DNA from: DATFNI01 sp963712305
GTDB lineage: Bacteria > Bacteroidota > Rhodothermia > Balneolales > DATFMH01
Length of the DNA: 64,000 nt
Reading direction: 5' to 3'
Assembly: GCA_963712305.1 (NCBI GenBank)
Contig: CAVQHI010000001.1
Location: 992,001-1,056,000 of the forward strand
The notes below the pieces were generated by a model, which was given only the letters and a program-made list of their open reading frames with translations, was not told where the DNA came from and made no database searches. The position numbers and the translations under genes were made by a program. Below, one piece after another: positions 25,457 to 35,327 of the stretch (its first letter is position 1; each line of letters starts with the position of its first letter).

Positions 25457-28400
25457 TTATTTGAAGCTTATATTTATTCCTGCTGTATAAATCCGGGATA
25501 TTGGATAAGCTCCATAGTCCTCTCCAGCTGTCAATGCCTCGCCCGGCCTCGCATTCACTTCTGGATTGAAACCCAGATATGCTGTATGCGTGATCAGATT
25601 ACTACCCGATAAGTAGAAGCGAATACGGCTGAATGGTGTGCTTTTTATCCATTTGCCGGGTAATGTATACCCAAATGTCACATTGCGAAGTCTCAAATAA
25701 GAACCATCTTCGACCTGGAAGGATGAGGGTCTGTTATTATTCCCGTGCAAATCAGACTGGCGGTCGGCTCTTGGAATGCTACCATTGCCTGGTTGACTCG
25801 CTGACCTCCAGCGTTGTGTTTCGATTGCATAACTATTAAAGTTAGCCTCACCATTTTTCATGTGTCTGCTGGTCAAATTCAAAATCTTATTTCCATAGAC
25901 ACCTTGTATGAGGACACGGAGATCGAAGTTTTTGTAATAGAACTCATTTGTAATACCGTATGAAAAGTCTGGAATGTAGCTACCCAGCGTTGTACGGTCA
26001 TTTGAATCTATTACACCATCACCGTTGACGTCTGCGAACTTAAAATCACCTGGTGCCGGGTTGGGTGCCAGCTTATCAACGGGCGAATTTTTGATATCCG
26101 CTTCAGACTGATAGACACCGACTACTTTGTATCCATAGTAACTACCAATAGGCGAGCCTATTTGTGTGATATTTCTGACTCCTGCACCTCCGGCAACCAA
26201 AATTGGAGCACCGTTCGGCCCCAATTTCAAAACTTTGTTGTGATTTAAGTCGAAATTAATGTGAGTGTTCCACTGAAAACTACCTTCGACGTTTTTTGTA
26301 TCAAGAGTAAATTCCCATCCCTTATTCTCTACCTCACCAATATTCTGCAGAGCTGTAGAAAAACCAAGTGAAGAAGGAATATTCACCTGAAGCAGCAAAT
26401 CCTTAGTATGGCTTATATAGTGGTCAGCGGATAAGGCAATTCTGTCATTAAAGATAGCCATGTCCAAACCAACATCTAATTCATAATTCTTTTCCCAGCC
26501 CAGGTTTGGATTGCTAAATGTGGTTGGTGCTGTACCTCCGACATATGAGCCGCCCAAAACATAGTTTGTCGGGCCAAGCAAGCCGATTGAGCCATAGTTT
26601 GGAATTGTGTTATTCCCGGTAATACCATAGCTCGCACGAAGCTTCAATTCATTGAATAATTTCTGATTCTGCATGAATTTCTCATTCATGATCCTCCACC
26701 CAATTGAACCGGATGGAAACAAGCCTGTACGATTATTTTTCCCAAAACGGGATGAACGATCAGAGCGTATCGTAGCTGTGATCAGGTAAGTGTCTTTATA
26801 GCTATAGATTAACCGTGCCAATGAAGAGACCAATGTCCACTCCTGAATAGTACCGGTGCCACCTACAACCTGGCCACCGCTAATTGTGTGGACCAAATCA
26901 TCCGGGAAATTTTGAGCTAAGGTCTGGGTAATATCAACCTTATCCTTTTGTGCTGTATAACCAACTACTGCAGATATACTATGAACATCATTAATGGTGT
27001 GATCATAACTAATTGTATTTTCCCACAACCAATTGATTTCAGAAGATGATGCATCCTGTCCATACGGTGTACCAGGTATTTGTGTCTGGTTACGATCCGG
27101 GAGTTCCGATGATCGATAAAATTTCCTTCTGTAACTATTGTAATTCATCCCGAAGTGGGATTTGAACAATAATTCCGGTGTGATTTTATAGGTCCCGGTT
27201 AAATTTCCAAATGTTTGGAACTGACCAAGCTGATCATCAATAGCTTGCATTATTGCAAGGGGATTACGCGCATCGGAAACCCCCGCGCCTAAATTTGGTC
27301 CGGCTCCATTGTTCGCGATATTGGTTTGCCCGCCATAATGGATGGTTCCATCCGAATTATAGGCAGGGATGTTCGGGAAAGTGACTATTGCCGAATAAAC
27401 AATTCCTGGTGGAGTTGCAAAGTACGGGAAATTAGCCGGCAACTGACGATTTACAGCATAGGATGGATTAATATTCAGCTTAATATTTATGCGACTATTT
27501 AAATCAGCATCAACATTAGTATGGAAGCTATATCTTTTGAAATTTGATCCATCGATAATGCCGTTTTGATTGTAATATTCTCCAGAGAAATAATAATCGA
27601 AATTAGACCCGCCGCCTGCTGCAGAAATATTCATATCTGATGTCGGCGCGGCGCTAAAAATTACATTTTGCCAATCCGTATTTACATCATTGACCGGGGT
27701 ACCGTCATAATTAAAAACAGCTGTCGGAATCATGTAAAATCCATTATTCCTCTTACTGTTGAGATCACTGGCACTAGCTCCGGGCACAGACGATAAATAG
27801 TTGTTATTTCGCGAATCAACCACATACTGACCTAATTGCTGTGGATTCATCAAATCCAACTTATGAGCCACTTGCTGAATGCCATAGTGCGCTGTTACAT
27901 TGATTTGCGTTTCTTTGCCCCTGGAACCACGTTTCGTGGTTATAATAACAACTCCATTTGACCCTCTTGAACCATAGATAGCTGCTGCAGAGGCGTCTTT
28001 GAGGACCTGAATAGAGGCTATATCATTGGGATTGATAGTAGCAAGAGGATCTTGAGGTGGCGGACGAAATGATACCCGCCGATTACCAATGTCACCCTGA
28101 ACACCTGTACTGGTATTTTTTATTACCGGGAATCCATCTATTACATAAAGAGGTTCGTTTCCGGCACTAATAGACCCAACACCACGGACTCTTACCGTAG
28201 GTCCGGCACCTGGGGCACCATTTGATTGTTGAACTGTAACCCCTGCAAGTTGTCCTTCAAGAGACGACTCAACATTGATATAGGGTAAATTATTAATTCG
28301 CGAAACAGGAATGGATGCAACCGATCCTGTCACATTTTTTTTCTGCTGTGATCCATACCCCATGACGACCAATTGTTTCATACCAACTGTGCTGGCGCCA

Positions 28401-29053
28401 AGTTTTATGTTTAATGTTACATTTTGATCGGCAACCTGCACTGTTCGCATTACTTTCTCATAGCCGATATATGTGATCTGTACGGTATAGGTACCTGCCG
28501 GCATATCATCTATTTCATATTTCCCGTTTACATCGGTTGCCGCTCCGCGTTTCAGCTCAACGATGTAGATATTCACTCCTGGAATAGCGTCACCAGTGTG
28601 TGAATCTGTAATAATTCCGCTTAGTGTTACCCCCTGTTTTATGCTATTTGCAACACTATCTTCTTTTTGGGTGTCATTCTTGGGTTTAATGATGATTTGA
28701 CCATTGCCATCGGCAAGCAACTCAAGATTAGTGTTATAGATGGCCAGATTTAATGCCTCTACAACTGTTCTATCTTTGAGTTTCATTGTTACTCGCTTAT
28801 TTGGAATCAACTCATTAACATAAACCAATTGGACATTTCCGGCCTTTTCAATCTCCTTTAGAGCCTCACGAAGAGGCAGACCTTGTATATCCAGGCTTAT
28901 TTTTTTCCCATATTGGAATGTGGGTTTTTTATTAGACGCATACCAATTCAATGGCTGATAGTTGCTAACCCCACCTTGTGCCAACAGAGAGTTAGCCGAT
29001 AGGACAGAGACAATGATCACATAACCAACGACACATAATAACGATTTCTTCAT
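25457..29053 (-). CDS. SusC-type TonB-dependent transporter with STN signalling domain (locus 1)
   Basis: About 1198 residues. The ATG at 29053 has AAAGGAG six bases upstream and starts a signal peptide; the open frame begins two codons earlier at TTG. Domain order: STN domain (about 45-115, ISLDIQGLPLREALKEIEKA), carboxypeptidase-like CNA_B strand domain (GVTLSGIITDSHTGDAIPGV), plug with the SusC signature (VVMGYGSQQKKNVTGSVASI) and a 22-strand barrel. The STN domain contacts the periplasmic part of a FecR anti-sigma factor, and fecR plus an ECF sigma gene lie directly upstream, so this is a ligand-sensing transporter. It partners with the SusD encoded downstream. Confidence 0.96.
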   Translation of the reverse strand: MKKSLLCVVGYVIIVSVLSANSLLAQGGVSNYQPLNWYASNKKPTFQYGKKISLDIQGLPLREALKEIEKAGNVQLVYVNELIPNKRVTMKLKDRTVVEALNLAIYNTNLELLADGNGQIIIKPKNDTQKEDSVANSIKQGVTLSGIITDSHTGDAIPGVNIYIVELKRGAATDVNGKYEIDDMPAGTYTVQITYIGYEKVMRTVQVADQNVTLNIKLGASTVGMKQLVVMGYGSQQKKNVTGSVASIPVSRINNLPYINVESSLEGQLAGVTVQQSNGAPGAGPTVRVRGVGSISAGNEPLYVIDGFPVIKNTSTGVQGDIGNRRVSFRPPPQDPLATINPNDIASIQVLKDASAAAIYGSRGSNGVVIITTKRGSRGKETQINVTAHYGIQQVAHKLDLMNPQQLGQYVVDSRNNNYLSSVPGASASDLNSKRNNGFYMIPTAVFNYDGTPVNDVNTDWQNVIFSAAPTSDMNISAAGGGSNFDYYFSGEYYNQNGIIDGSNFKRYSFHTNVDADLNSRINIKLNINPSYAVNRQLPANFPYFATPPGIVYSAIVTFPNIPAYNSDGTIHYGGQTNIANNGAGPNLGAGVSDARNPLAIMQAIDDQLGQFQTFGNLTGTYKITPELLFKSHFGMNYNSYRRKFYRSSELPDRNQTQIPGTPYGQDASSSEINWLWENTISYDHTINDVHSISAVVGYTAQKDKVDITQTLAQNFPDDLVHTISGGQVVGGTGTIQEWTLVSSLARLIYSYKDTYLITATIRSDRSSRFGKNNRTGLFPSGSIGWRIMNEKFMQNQKLFNELKLRASYGITGNNTIPNYGSIGLLGPTNYVLGGSYVGGTAPTTFSNPNLGWEKNYELDVGLDMAIFNDRIALSADHYISHTKDLLLQVNIPSSLGFSTALQNIGEVENKGWEFTLDTKNVEGSFQWNTHINFDLNHNKVLKLGPNGAPILVAGGAGVRNITQIGSPIGSYYGYKVVGVYQSEADIKNSPVDKLAPNPAPGDFKFADVNGDGVIDSNDRTTLGSYIPDFSYGITNEFYYKNFDLRVLIQGVYGNKILNLTSRHMKNGEANFNSYAIETQRWRSASQPGNGSIPRADRQSDLHGNNNRPSSFQVEDGSYLRLRNVTFGYTLPGKWIKSTPFSRIRFYLSGSNLITHTAYLGFNPEVNARPGEALTAGEDYGAYPISRIYTAGINISFK

Positions 29054-29083
29054 AGTCAACTCCTTTTCATTGCCAGATGAGTC

Positions 29084-30127
29084 TTACTTTATGACGTATA
29101 CATTTGGTGCCGTCTTCTGAATACTAAAATTCATTGACACCGATAGTGCTGTCAGAATCTCATCTATACTTTTATTTAGTTTGAATTCTGCGGTTATATG
29201 CTTGTTATTAAACGCAGTATCCCTGACCTCTATCCTAACGTTATACCACCGTTCTAAATCCTTTGTCAACCCAACAAATGTCTGGTTATCAATATCCAAT
29301 ACGCCATTTACCCAGTTCACATAGCGATCGATCTTAATATTACTCACCGCCAATTTTCCGCTAATATTGTTGTATGACAATGAATTACCCCTTTTCAATA
29401 CCATCATTTTCTTCTGGCTGACATTACCTTTAGGTTGAAAGCCAACTTTCCCTTCAACTACAACAATTCTTACCCTTTCATCCTTTGGATAGGCCTTAAT
29501 ATTAAAAACGGTTCCAAGATCATGCGCGATTGATTTAGCGGTCTCAACCCTGAATGGATGCTCTTTGTTATATGTCACCTGGAAATAAGCCTCGCCTTCG
29601 AGATATACTCTTCTCTCATTCTGGTTGTAATCCTTTTCAATCTTCAACCTGCTGTCTGGAGCCAGCACAATTTGAGTCCCGTCTTTTAATGTCAACTTCT
29701 TGCGTTGACCTTTCTGGGTAGTAATAACTTTTTGGTAAAGACTGGCAACAACTGCTGGATGATCCGAACTATAAAACAACTGAACGCCCATCCATGAAAT
29801 ACCAATAATTACAATAATCATTGCTACATAGCGAAAAACCCAACTGAATCTGCTTTTGTGGGAGTACTCGAAAGTTTCTTTTTGAACTGTATTATGCAGC
29901 GGCAATATTTTTGCAACTTCTTTTTCTTTGAGTCTCGTACTTATTTTTTGCCACGCTGCATCAGTTCTCCATAAATGTGGCTGTGCCTCTGTGGCACTCC
30001 AAATTCGTTTGGCAGTTTCGAACATTTCCTGATTGCTCTCGCTGGCCCGAATCCATTCTTCTACTTTTTTCTTCTCTACTTCGGAGCACCTATGTTCCAA
30101 ATACCTAACAATTAATTCCCAATCCAT
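29084..30127 (-). CDS. FecR-family anti-sigma factor
   Basis: 347 residues. The cytoplasmic N-terminal sigma-binding part (about 1-90, LIVRYLEHRCSEVEKKKVEE) is followed by one membrane helix (YVAMIIVIIGISWMGVQLFY, near 100-120), a FecR periplasmic domain (LKDGTQIVLAPDSRLKIEKD, VYLEGEAYFQVTYNKEHPF) and a C-terminal DUF4974 domain (DIDNQTFVGLTKDLERWYNV). It holds the ECF sigma inactive until the STN domain of the adjacent SusC signals ligand transport. The gene is 30 bases upstream of susC and about 200 downstream of the sigma gene, all on the minus strand. Confidence 0.95.
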   Translation of the reverse strand: MDWELIVRYLEHRCSEVEKKKVEEWIRASESNQEMFETAKRIWSATEAQPHLWRTDAAWQKISTRLKEKEVAKILPLHNTVQKETFEYSHKSRFSWVFRYVAMIIVIIGISWMGVQLFYSSDHPAVVASLYQKVITTQKGQRKKLTLKDGTQIVLAPDSRLKIEKDYNQNERRVYLEGEAYFQVTYNKEHPFRVETAKSIAHDLGTVFNIKAYPKDERVRIVVVEGKVGFQPKGNVSQKKMMVLKRGNSLSYNNISGKLAVSNIKIDRYVNWVNGVLDIDNQTFVGLTKDLERWYNVRIEVRDTAFNNKHITAEFKLNKSIDEILTALSVSMNFSIQKTAPNVYVIK

Positions 30128-30323
30128 AAAATTTCAGTCTGATATTTATAACTATTGTGTACACAATATCCTGGCCTTTATTAAACTTACAATCCAAAAA
30201 GAGCGTACCCCTACAACAGCTTTAATTTTTTTTCAGAGACTGGACGAGATTGGCAGAAAAAAAAGATTACAATCAAACATTAAGCAATAAAAAATAAATC
30301 CTTACTGAAGGAATAAAGAAAAT

Positions 30324-30881
30324 CTATTTGGGAGTGACGCGAGTTATAAAAAATTCGGTCAAGAAATGAAGCGATCGGCTAATTTGAGTCTCAACAGTCT
30401 TTACAGAGATATTCTGGGTATCTGCTATTTCTTTATAAGTCATTTTATAATAACGGCTCAGTATAAAAATTATCCTACGTTTCAGAGGTAGTTTATCAAG
30501 AGCATCAAAAATAGATCTGGCAAACTCTAAATCTTCCATATTACCACTAAAACTTAAACCATCATCTGCGGAGGCAGATTGCATCTGTTTCTGCCAATCA
30601 GCTTCTATCCGTTGATGTTTGATATAATTAAACGCCGCATTCCTGGCTGATGTAAAAATATACCCGTCTAAGTTACTCTCTGGTGAAAGATTTTCCCGAT
30701 TCTCCCATATTCTGAGAAACAATGATTGAATGACATCTTCACTTGCATCAATATCATGAATAAGCGAATTGACATACACACACAGTCCACCATAATGCAT
30801 TCGAAAAAGCTCTTCGAACGCCTCCTTATTCCCCTTTTTAATACGGACAGTAAGGTTTACCGAGTCACCTGCATCTGACAT
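30324..30881 (-). CDS. ECF RNA polymerase sigma factor (Bacteroidota FecI/RpoE-like)
   Basis: 185 residues with sigma-70 region 2 (EELFRMHYGGLCVYVNSLIH, ASEDVIQSLFLRIWENRENL, GYIFTSARNAAFNYIKHQR) and region 4 (LDKLPLKRRIIFILSRYYKM, TYKEIADTQNISVKTVETQI). This is the family paired with FecR and SusC in surface-sensing polysaccharide loci. Its probable targets are its own operon and the susC promoter. Transcription likely starts from a TTG-N21-TAAATTTG promoter at 31019-31050. About 200 bases of AT-rich sequence separate it from fecR, leaving room for a sigma-dependent promoter for fecR-susC, though I could not identify one. Confidence 0.95.
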   Translation of the reverse strand: MSDAGDSVNLTVRIKKGNKEAFEELFRMHYGGLCVYVNSLIHDIDASEDVIQSLFLRIWENRENLSPESNLDGYIFTSARNAAFNYIKHQRIEADWQKQMQSASADDGLSFSGNMEDLEFARSIFDALDKLPLKRRIIFILSRYYKMTYKEIADTQNISVKTVETQISRSLHFLTEFFITRVTPK

Positions 30882-31018
30882 TCACCCACCATATAAAACT
30901 AAATCCTGGCTTTAAAGAATCAGTGTATTAATTTTTTGAACGCCACAACAATGAAAGTCTGAAAATGATTAGCTGTGACTACTTTCTTCATTGCCATCTG
31001 TTAAGATATCTCAGTCAG

Positions 31019-31050
31019 CAAATTTACTACAACACCAGTCCATATCACAA
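31019..31050 (-). promoter_or_regulatory. Bacteroidota-type promoter for the sigma factor gene
   Basis: On the minus strand a TAAATTTG element (31026 down to 31019) matches the TAnnTTTG -7 consensus and lies 21 bases downstream of a TTG (31050-31048) at the -33 position. It would give a 5' leader of about 130 bases. Confidence 0.5.
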
Positions 31051-31189
31051 GTCTACAAAACACGCTCTATTAATGTAACCTATTTTAATTGTTTTCAAAA
31101 TGTACATGTATACTTTTGATTATTCTCTTTTCGAAAGAAGTTCGACTTAAATAGTCGGATTATTAGTGACCTCCTCCCTTTTATATGCA

Positions 31190-31560
31190 GAGAACAGGAC
31201 CTATTCAGATTCTGAACGATCGGTTCGACTACGCCAGTCCCTTCCCTTCTGGGAAGTACTTAACAGCAAAGAACGTGATGAACTGAAAAAGTATCTTCAA
31301 ATCCGGGGTTCTGAATGACAAGAGAACAATTATAACACGCTATACGCGCTGCTTGTGATATTTCACAGGACAACGAGCTTTATATATTTGGTTCACAAGC
31401 CATACTTGGACAATTTCCTGATGCCGATGAAGCGCTCAGGTAAACCTTTTGGATCACTTTCTATGGCCGGTTGTAGAAAGTTGTCTTGTACCCGACAAAT
31501 ATGTGAAGCGATGGAACCCTCAAAAGGGATGGATTTAATTTTTGACCTTAAAAAGAAATA
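31190..31560 (+). pseudogene. Decayed two-gene remnant: unknown helical partner plus DUF6036-type nucleotidyltransferase
   Basis: A frame ending PFWEVLNSKERDELKKYLQI then RGSE and stop (TGA at 31316-31318) overlaps by ATGA the ATG (31315) of a second frame: MTREQL, stop, HAIRAACDISQDNELYIFGS then QAILGQFPDADEALR and stop. The second is recognisable as the N-terminus of DUF6036-type (AbiEii-like) nucleotidyltransferases, whose members usually read MTREQLEHAIRAA...GSQAILGQ. It is broken by TAA after codon 6 and again after codon 35, and no full-length product is possible. The preserved stop/start overlap shows it was once a two-gene operon, plausibly a toxin-antitoxin or defence pair. Confidence 0.7.
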
Positions 31561-31711
31561 GAGATGAGACTATCTGCTTTCAGATATCACACATGAATTC
31601 CAGTGGTAGTTAAGCTGCTACAGCAACTATCCATAATTAATTTTTTCCGAAATAAACCTCAGTCTAATGTGCGATTTTTTCATAGAATCATGACTCATTT
31701 GAAGCCTAATA

Positions 31712-31751
31712 GCAAAAAGAACTGTGGCGTGCTTTCATACACGCCGCAGTT
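31712..31751 (-). terminator. Intrinsic terminator of the fucI operon
   Basis: A 12-bp stem (31720-31731 with 31740-31751, AACTGCGGCGTG against CACGCCACAGTT on the minus strand, one G-U pair) is followed on the minus strand by CTTTTTGCT. It lies 55 bases after the fucI stop. Confidence 0.85.
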
Positions 31752-31805
31752 GTCCAGGGTTTTTGTGGTGTCTGAATGTAATTACTAACAGTCTGTGGTG
31801 GAGTA

Positions 31806-33623
31806 CTATCTTTTTCCGAATACTGAACTAAAATTTTCACAGGCCCTGAAATCAGCACCTTCTGAATTCATTGTTCCGAATGCATCCCAGACACTTGGTC
31901 GAAATATCCTTTCATCTGGCACATTATGCATTGCCACTGGAATACGTAACATCGAGGCTAATGTAATTAGTTGGTCTCCAACATGGCCATATGTCAAAAC
32001 ACCATGATTCGCACCCCAACTGTTCATCACTGAATAAACATCTTTAAATACATTCTCTCCTGTTAATCGCGGTACAAACCATGTGGTTGGCCATGTTGGA
32101 TCTGTTCTCTGATCAAGTATTTCATGGATGTCCTGAGGTAAGTCAACTGTGAAACCCTCAGCTATCTGAAAAACTGGTCCGATGCCTTTTATCAGGTTAA
32201 TGCGACTCATGGTTACCGGCATCTCTCCTTTAGTTAAAAAATTTGAAGAATAACCCCCACCACGAAAATATTCATGATTGGCGGGACACCATTTTGTCGC
32301 CTGTAGACACGCCATCACGTCGTCTGGAGTAATATCTCTATATTGCTTCATGACGGACTTACCATTGTCCTTTTCATATCCGGAACCATCAAGGGCTGCA
32401 GAACCGGAATTTATGAAATGAATAATACCATTCTTAGCCAGTCCTTTTAATGATTTACCCGTTACACGCTGAACTGCTTCTGGGCTCCAGTATGTCCGAA
32501 TATCGCCAAAAACCTGGGCCCTGCCAGTTAGCAAATGACCTAACAACATACAAGTCGCATTCAGGGTGTCATTTTCAGTAGCAACGATAAAGGGTTCACG
32601 TATACCATTCCAATCAAATGATGAATTCAAAATGGCTTCTGAGAAATCACCATTAGGAAAGTGATCGGTCCATTGGCGTTGTCCCTGAAATCCCGATGCA
32701 ATAGCATTATGCCCCAATGACTCTTCTTCAAAACCGAGAGTCTTCAATTTGGGATTACCTACCATCAGATCACGGATAATGAGGGTCATCTTCACAACCA
32801 TTTCCCATTTCTCATTTTTCTCCTTTCGACTAAACTGACGGACAGAAGGATTAGGATCCATTCCTTCGGCACAATATTGCTTTACCCACTGCAATGCCAG
32901 ATCGAATTCATCATGATCATAGATATTTTCTTCGATTCGACGGATAATTTCCGACATATCTATCTGTTCACATCTCATTCCCAGATAATCTTCGAAAAAA
33001 TCTTCATTGATCATCGAACCGGCTATACCCATGGAAACAGAACCTATCGACAAATATGATTTACCTCTCATTTCTGCCATTGCAAGCCCTGCCTTCACAA
33101 AAAGCAGAATTTTTTCTTGAACGTCTCCAGGTATGTCCTGATCATCTTTATCTTGCACTTCTCTGCCATAAATGCTGAATACAGGTAATCCTTTTTGGTT
33201 ATGAGCAGCTTTTGTTGCAGCAAGATAAACGGCCCCAGGTCTTTCACTGCCATTAAATCCCCAAATAGCCTTGGGATACAAGGGATGCATGTCCATTGTC
33301 TCGGACCCATAGCACCAACAAGGTGTTACCGTCAAAGAAACACCTACACCTTCTTGTTCGAATTTTTTGGCAGACTGTGCGGCCTCCGCTACTCCCCCAA
33401 TACATGTATCAGCAATTACACATTCTACCGGTAATCCATTGGCATGCTTCAGATTATTTGATATAAATGCAGCAACATTCTTTGCCATATTCATAGTTTG
33501 TCCTTCGAGCGATTCACGAACTCCTCTTCTACGTCCATCAATAACTGGTCTTATACCAACTTTAGGGACGATTCCTATTAACCGTTCTTGGGGACCAAGC
33601 GTTTTGAATTCTCTTTTATCCAT
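31806..33623 (-). CDS. fucI: L-fucose/D-arabinose isomerase
   Basis: A 605-residue protein, close to E. coli FucI in length (591). It carries the family's landmarks: IGIVPKVGIRPVIDGRRRGV (N-terminal signature), ADTCIGGVAEAA, TPCWCYGSETMDM, AIWGFNGSERPGAVYLAATK, YLSIGSVSMGIAGSMI and the metal-binding region WTDHFPNGDFSEAILNSSFD with CPANHEYFRGGG. It is a cytoplasmic manganese enzyme that interconverts L-fucose and L-fuculose; the same fold handles D-arabinose to D-ribulose. It is the last gene of the minus-strand operon BNR propeller, SSS symporter, DapA-family lyase, FGGY kinase, fucI and is followed by a strong terminator. The FGGY kinase 29 bases upstream should phosphorylate its product. 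Confidence 0.95.
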   Translation of the reverse strand: MDKREFKTLGPQERLIGIVPKVGIRPVIDGRRRGVRESLEGQTMNMAKNVAAFISNNLKHANGLPVECVIADTCIGGVAEAAQSAKKFEQEGVGVSLTVTPCWCYGSETMDMHPLYPKAIWGFNGSERPGAVYLAATKAAHNQKGLPVFSIYGREVQDKDDQDIPGDVQEKILLFVKAGLAMAEMRGKSYLSIGSVSMGIAGSMINEDFFEDYLGMRCEQIDMSEIIRRIEENIYDHDEFDLALQWVKQYCAEGMDPNPSVRQFSRKEKNEKWEMVVKMTLIIRDLMVGNPKLKTLGFEEESLGHNAIASGFQGQRQWTDHFPNGDFSEAILNSSFDWNGIREPFIVATENDTLNATCMLLGHLLTGRAQVFGDIRTYWSPEAVQRVTGKSLKGLAKNGIIHFINSGSAALDGSGYEKDNGKSVMKQYRDITPDDVMACLQATKWCPANHEYFRGGGYSSNFLTKGEMPVTMSRINLIKGIGPVFQIAEGFTVDLPQDIHEILDQRTDPTWPTTWFVPRLTGENVFKDVYSVMNSWGANHGVLTYGHVGDQLITLASMLRIPVAMHNVPDERIFRPSVWDAFGTMNSEGADFRACENFSSVFGKR

Positions 33624-33651
33624 TATTCCGTTCCTTAGTTAGTTTTGTAAT

Positions 33652-35316
33652 TTATTCTGCGTATTCCTGCATTATTTTTCGATAGGAAATCTCATCCTCA
33701 TACATTTTTTTAAAGACTTGATATTTATTTTGGTGATAGCTGTTAATCTCACTTTTGGGCGTAATCATTTCACCAGTACTTTCCATACCTTTCATTGCCT
33801 CTTGTACCGTCGGATATAAGTCTCCGGCTACGGCACCTAATATGGCGCTTCCCAGTAATACTGCCTCAGATTCTTTAGCTAAAACAATATTGCATCTGGT
33901 TATATCTGCATGTTCTTGCAAAAAAAGTTCATTTTTTGTCCCACCTCCTGTCGCTACAATGGTATCGATAGCATATTTACTTTTGTTAAGTACTTCGATT
34001 ATATGACGAGTCCCGTATGCAATAGCCTGGATTGTAGCCAAGTAAATCAAAGCTAAATCATCTATTGTTGATGACAGATGTAATCCACAAATACTGCCTG
34101 TAAGTGACGGATCGGCCCTCGGTGATCTGTTACCATGGAAATAGGGCAATAGGTGTAAGTCGTGTGTCAATAATCCAACATTAGAATATCCCTTTTCTTT
34201 TGCCATAACTGACAATCGATCATTGAGCCATAGATACACTGATTTATTCTCATGTTGTGCTATCTCTTTCAATTGATTTGATTGTGCAGAAGAAAAAATG
34301 ATGTGGTCTATGAGTGCTCCGGTAGCGGACTGTCCCCCCTCATTGAGCCACATTCCCGGAACCATGGCAGAGTAATACGGTCCCCATATCCCTTTTATAA
34401 AGCAAGGTTTTGAAGATACAACCATATGACAACTGGATGTCCCCCCGATTAGGGCTAAACGTTGGTTCAATTGATTTGTATCGACTGAACCCATACCTAG
34501 CAGACCAATTCCTCCCGCGTGTGCATCAATAATTGCAACTCCCACAGCAGTATGTACCGGCAGACCTAGCTCTTCGGCAGCTTCTTCCGTTAATCCATTA
34601 CCGACTGGTTCACCAACAGGTCTGATACTCTGACCAATACATTTATAATCTTGATCTACTATTTCTTCAAGACCTATTTTGTTAAAGTATGAGGCGTCCC
34701 AACTTCCAAGACTGCTCTTTTTACCAAAATTTTCATGAGCCAGGTAAGTCCATTTACACGTTGTCGTACAAACAGATCTCACATCTGTCCCGGTTGCTCT
34801 ATAAACCATATAGTCTGATAGATCCAGAAATTTTTTCGCGTTTTTCCACGTGTCAGGTTTATTCCTTTTCAACCATAACAATTTAGGCGTCTGCATTTCG
34901 GGACTGATGGTACCGCCGACATATTGAAGTACATCATGTCTTGTTCTGTTAATATCTTCTGCCTCTTTTAAGGCCCTGTGATCCATCCATACGATTATAT
35001 TTTGTTGATTTGAATTAGTCGGGCTAACAGACAGCGGCATGTCATCTTCGTCTAGTACAACCAGAGAACACGTTGCATCAAAACCCAAACCTTTAATTTG
35101 TTGAGGATTAACACCTGACTCTTTAATTACCTCTTTTACGCATGTGCAAAATACACTCCAGATATTGTCTGACGACTGTTCAACAAAATTTGATTCCGGA
35201 TGCCAAATATGTATTTCTTTTAAAAATACTGATATCATGGTTCCGTATATGTCAAATAACCCTACACGGACTGAACCGGTACCGACATCACAACCAAGCA
35301 CGAATTCTTTGCTCAT
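33652..35316 (-). CDS. FGGY-family pentulose/ketose kinase (ribulokinase- or fuculokinase-like)
   Basis: 554 residues. Phosphate-binding starts CDVGTGSVRVGLFDIYG. The catalytic-region phrase VWMDHRALKEAEDIN, the metal region GVAIIDAHAGGIGLLGMG and the FGGY C-terminal segment TIVATGGGTKNELFLQEHAD are present. At 554 residues it is longer than E. coli FucK (about 480) and matches the FGGY pentulose-kinase subgroup that includes D-ribulokinases. Placed between the DapA-family gene (12 bases) and fucI (29 bases), it would phosphorylate the ketose made by FucI: D-ribulose if the sugar is D-arabinose, or L-fuculose otherwise. Specificity cannot be settled from sequence. Confidence 0.88.
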   Translation of the reverse strand: MSKEFVLGCDVGTGSVRVGLFDIYGTMISVFLKEIHIWHPESNFVEQSSDNIWSVFCTCVKEVIKESGVNPQQIKGLGFDATCSLVVLDEDDMPLSVSPTNSNQQNIIVWMDHRALKEAEDINRTRHDVLQYVGGTISPEMQTPKLLWLKRNKPDTWKNAKKFLDLSDYMVYRATGTDVRSVCTTTCKWTYLAHENFGKKSSLGSWDASYFNKIGLEEIVDQDYKCIGQSIRPVGEPVGNGLTEEAAEELGLPVHTAVGVAIIDAHAGGIGLLGMGSVDTNQLNQRLALIGGTSSCHMVVSSKPCFIKGIWGPYYSAMVPGMWLNEGGQSATGALIDHIIFSSAQSNQLKEIAQHENKSVYLWLNDRLSVMAKEKGYSNVGLLTHDLHLLPYFHGNRSPRADPSLTGSICGLHLSSTIDDLALIYLATIQAIAYGTRHIIEVLNKSKYAIDTIVATGGGTKNELFLQEHADITRCNIVLAKESEAVLLGSAILGAVAGDLYPTVQEAMKGMESTGEMITPKSEINSYHQNKYQVFKKMYEDEISYRKIMQEYAE

Positions 35317-35327
35317 TTTCTCCTGTC

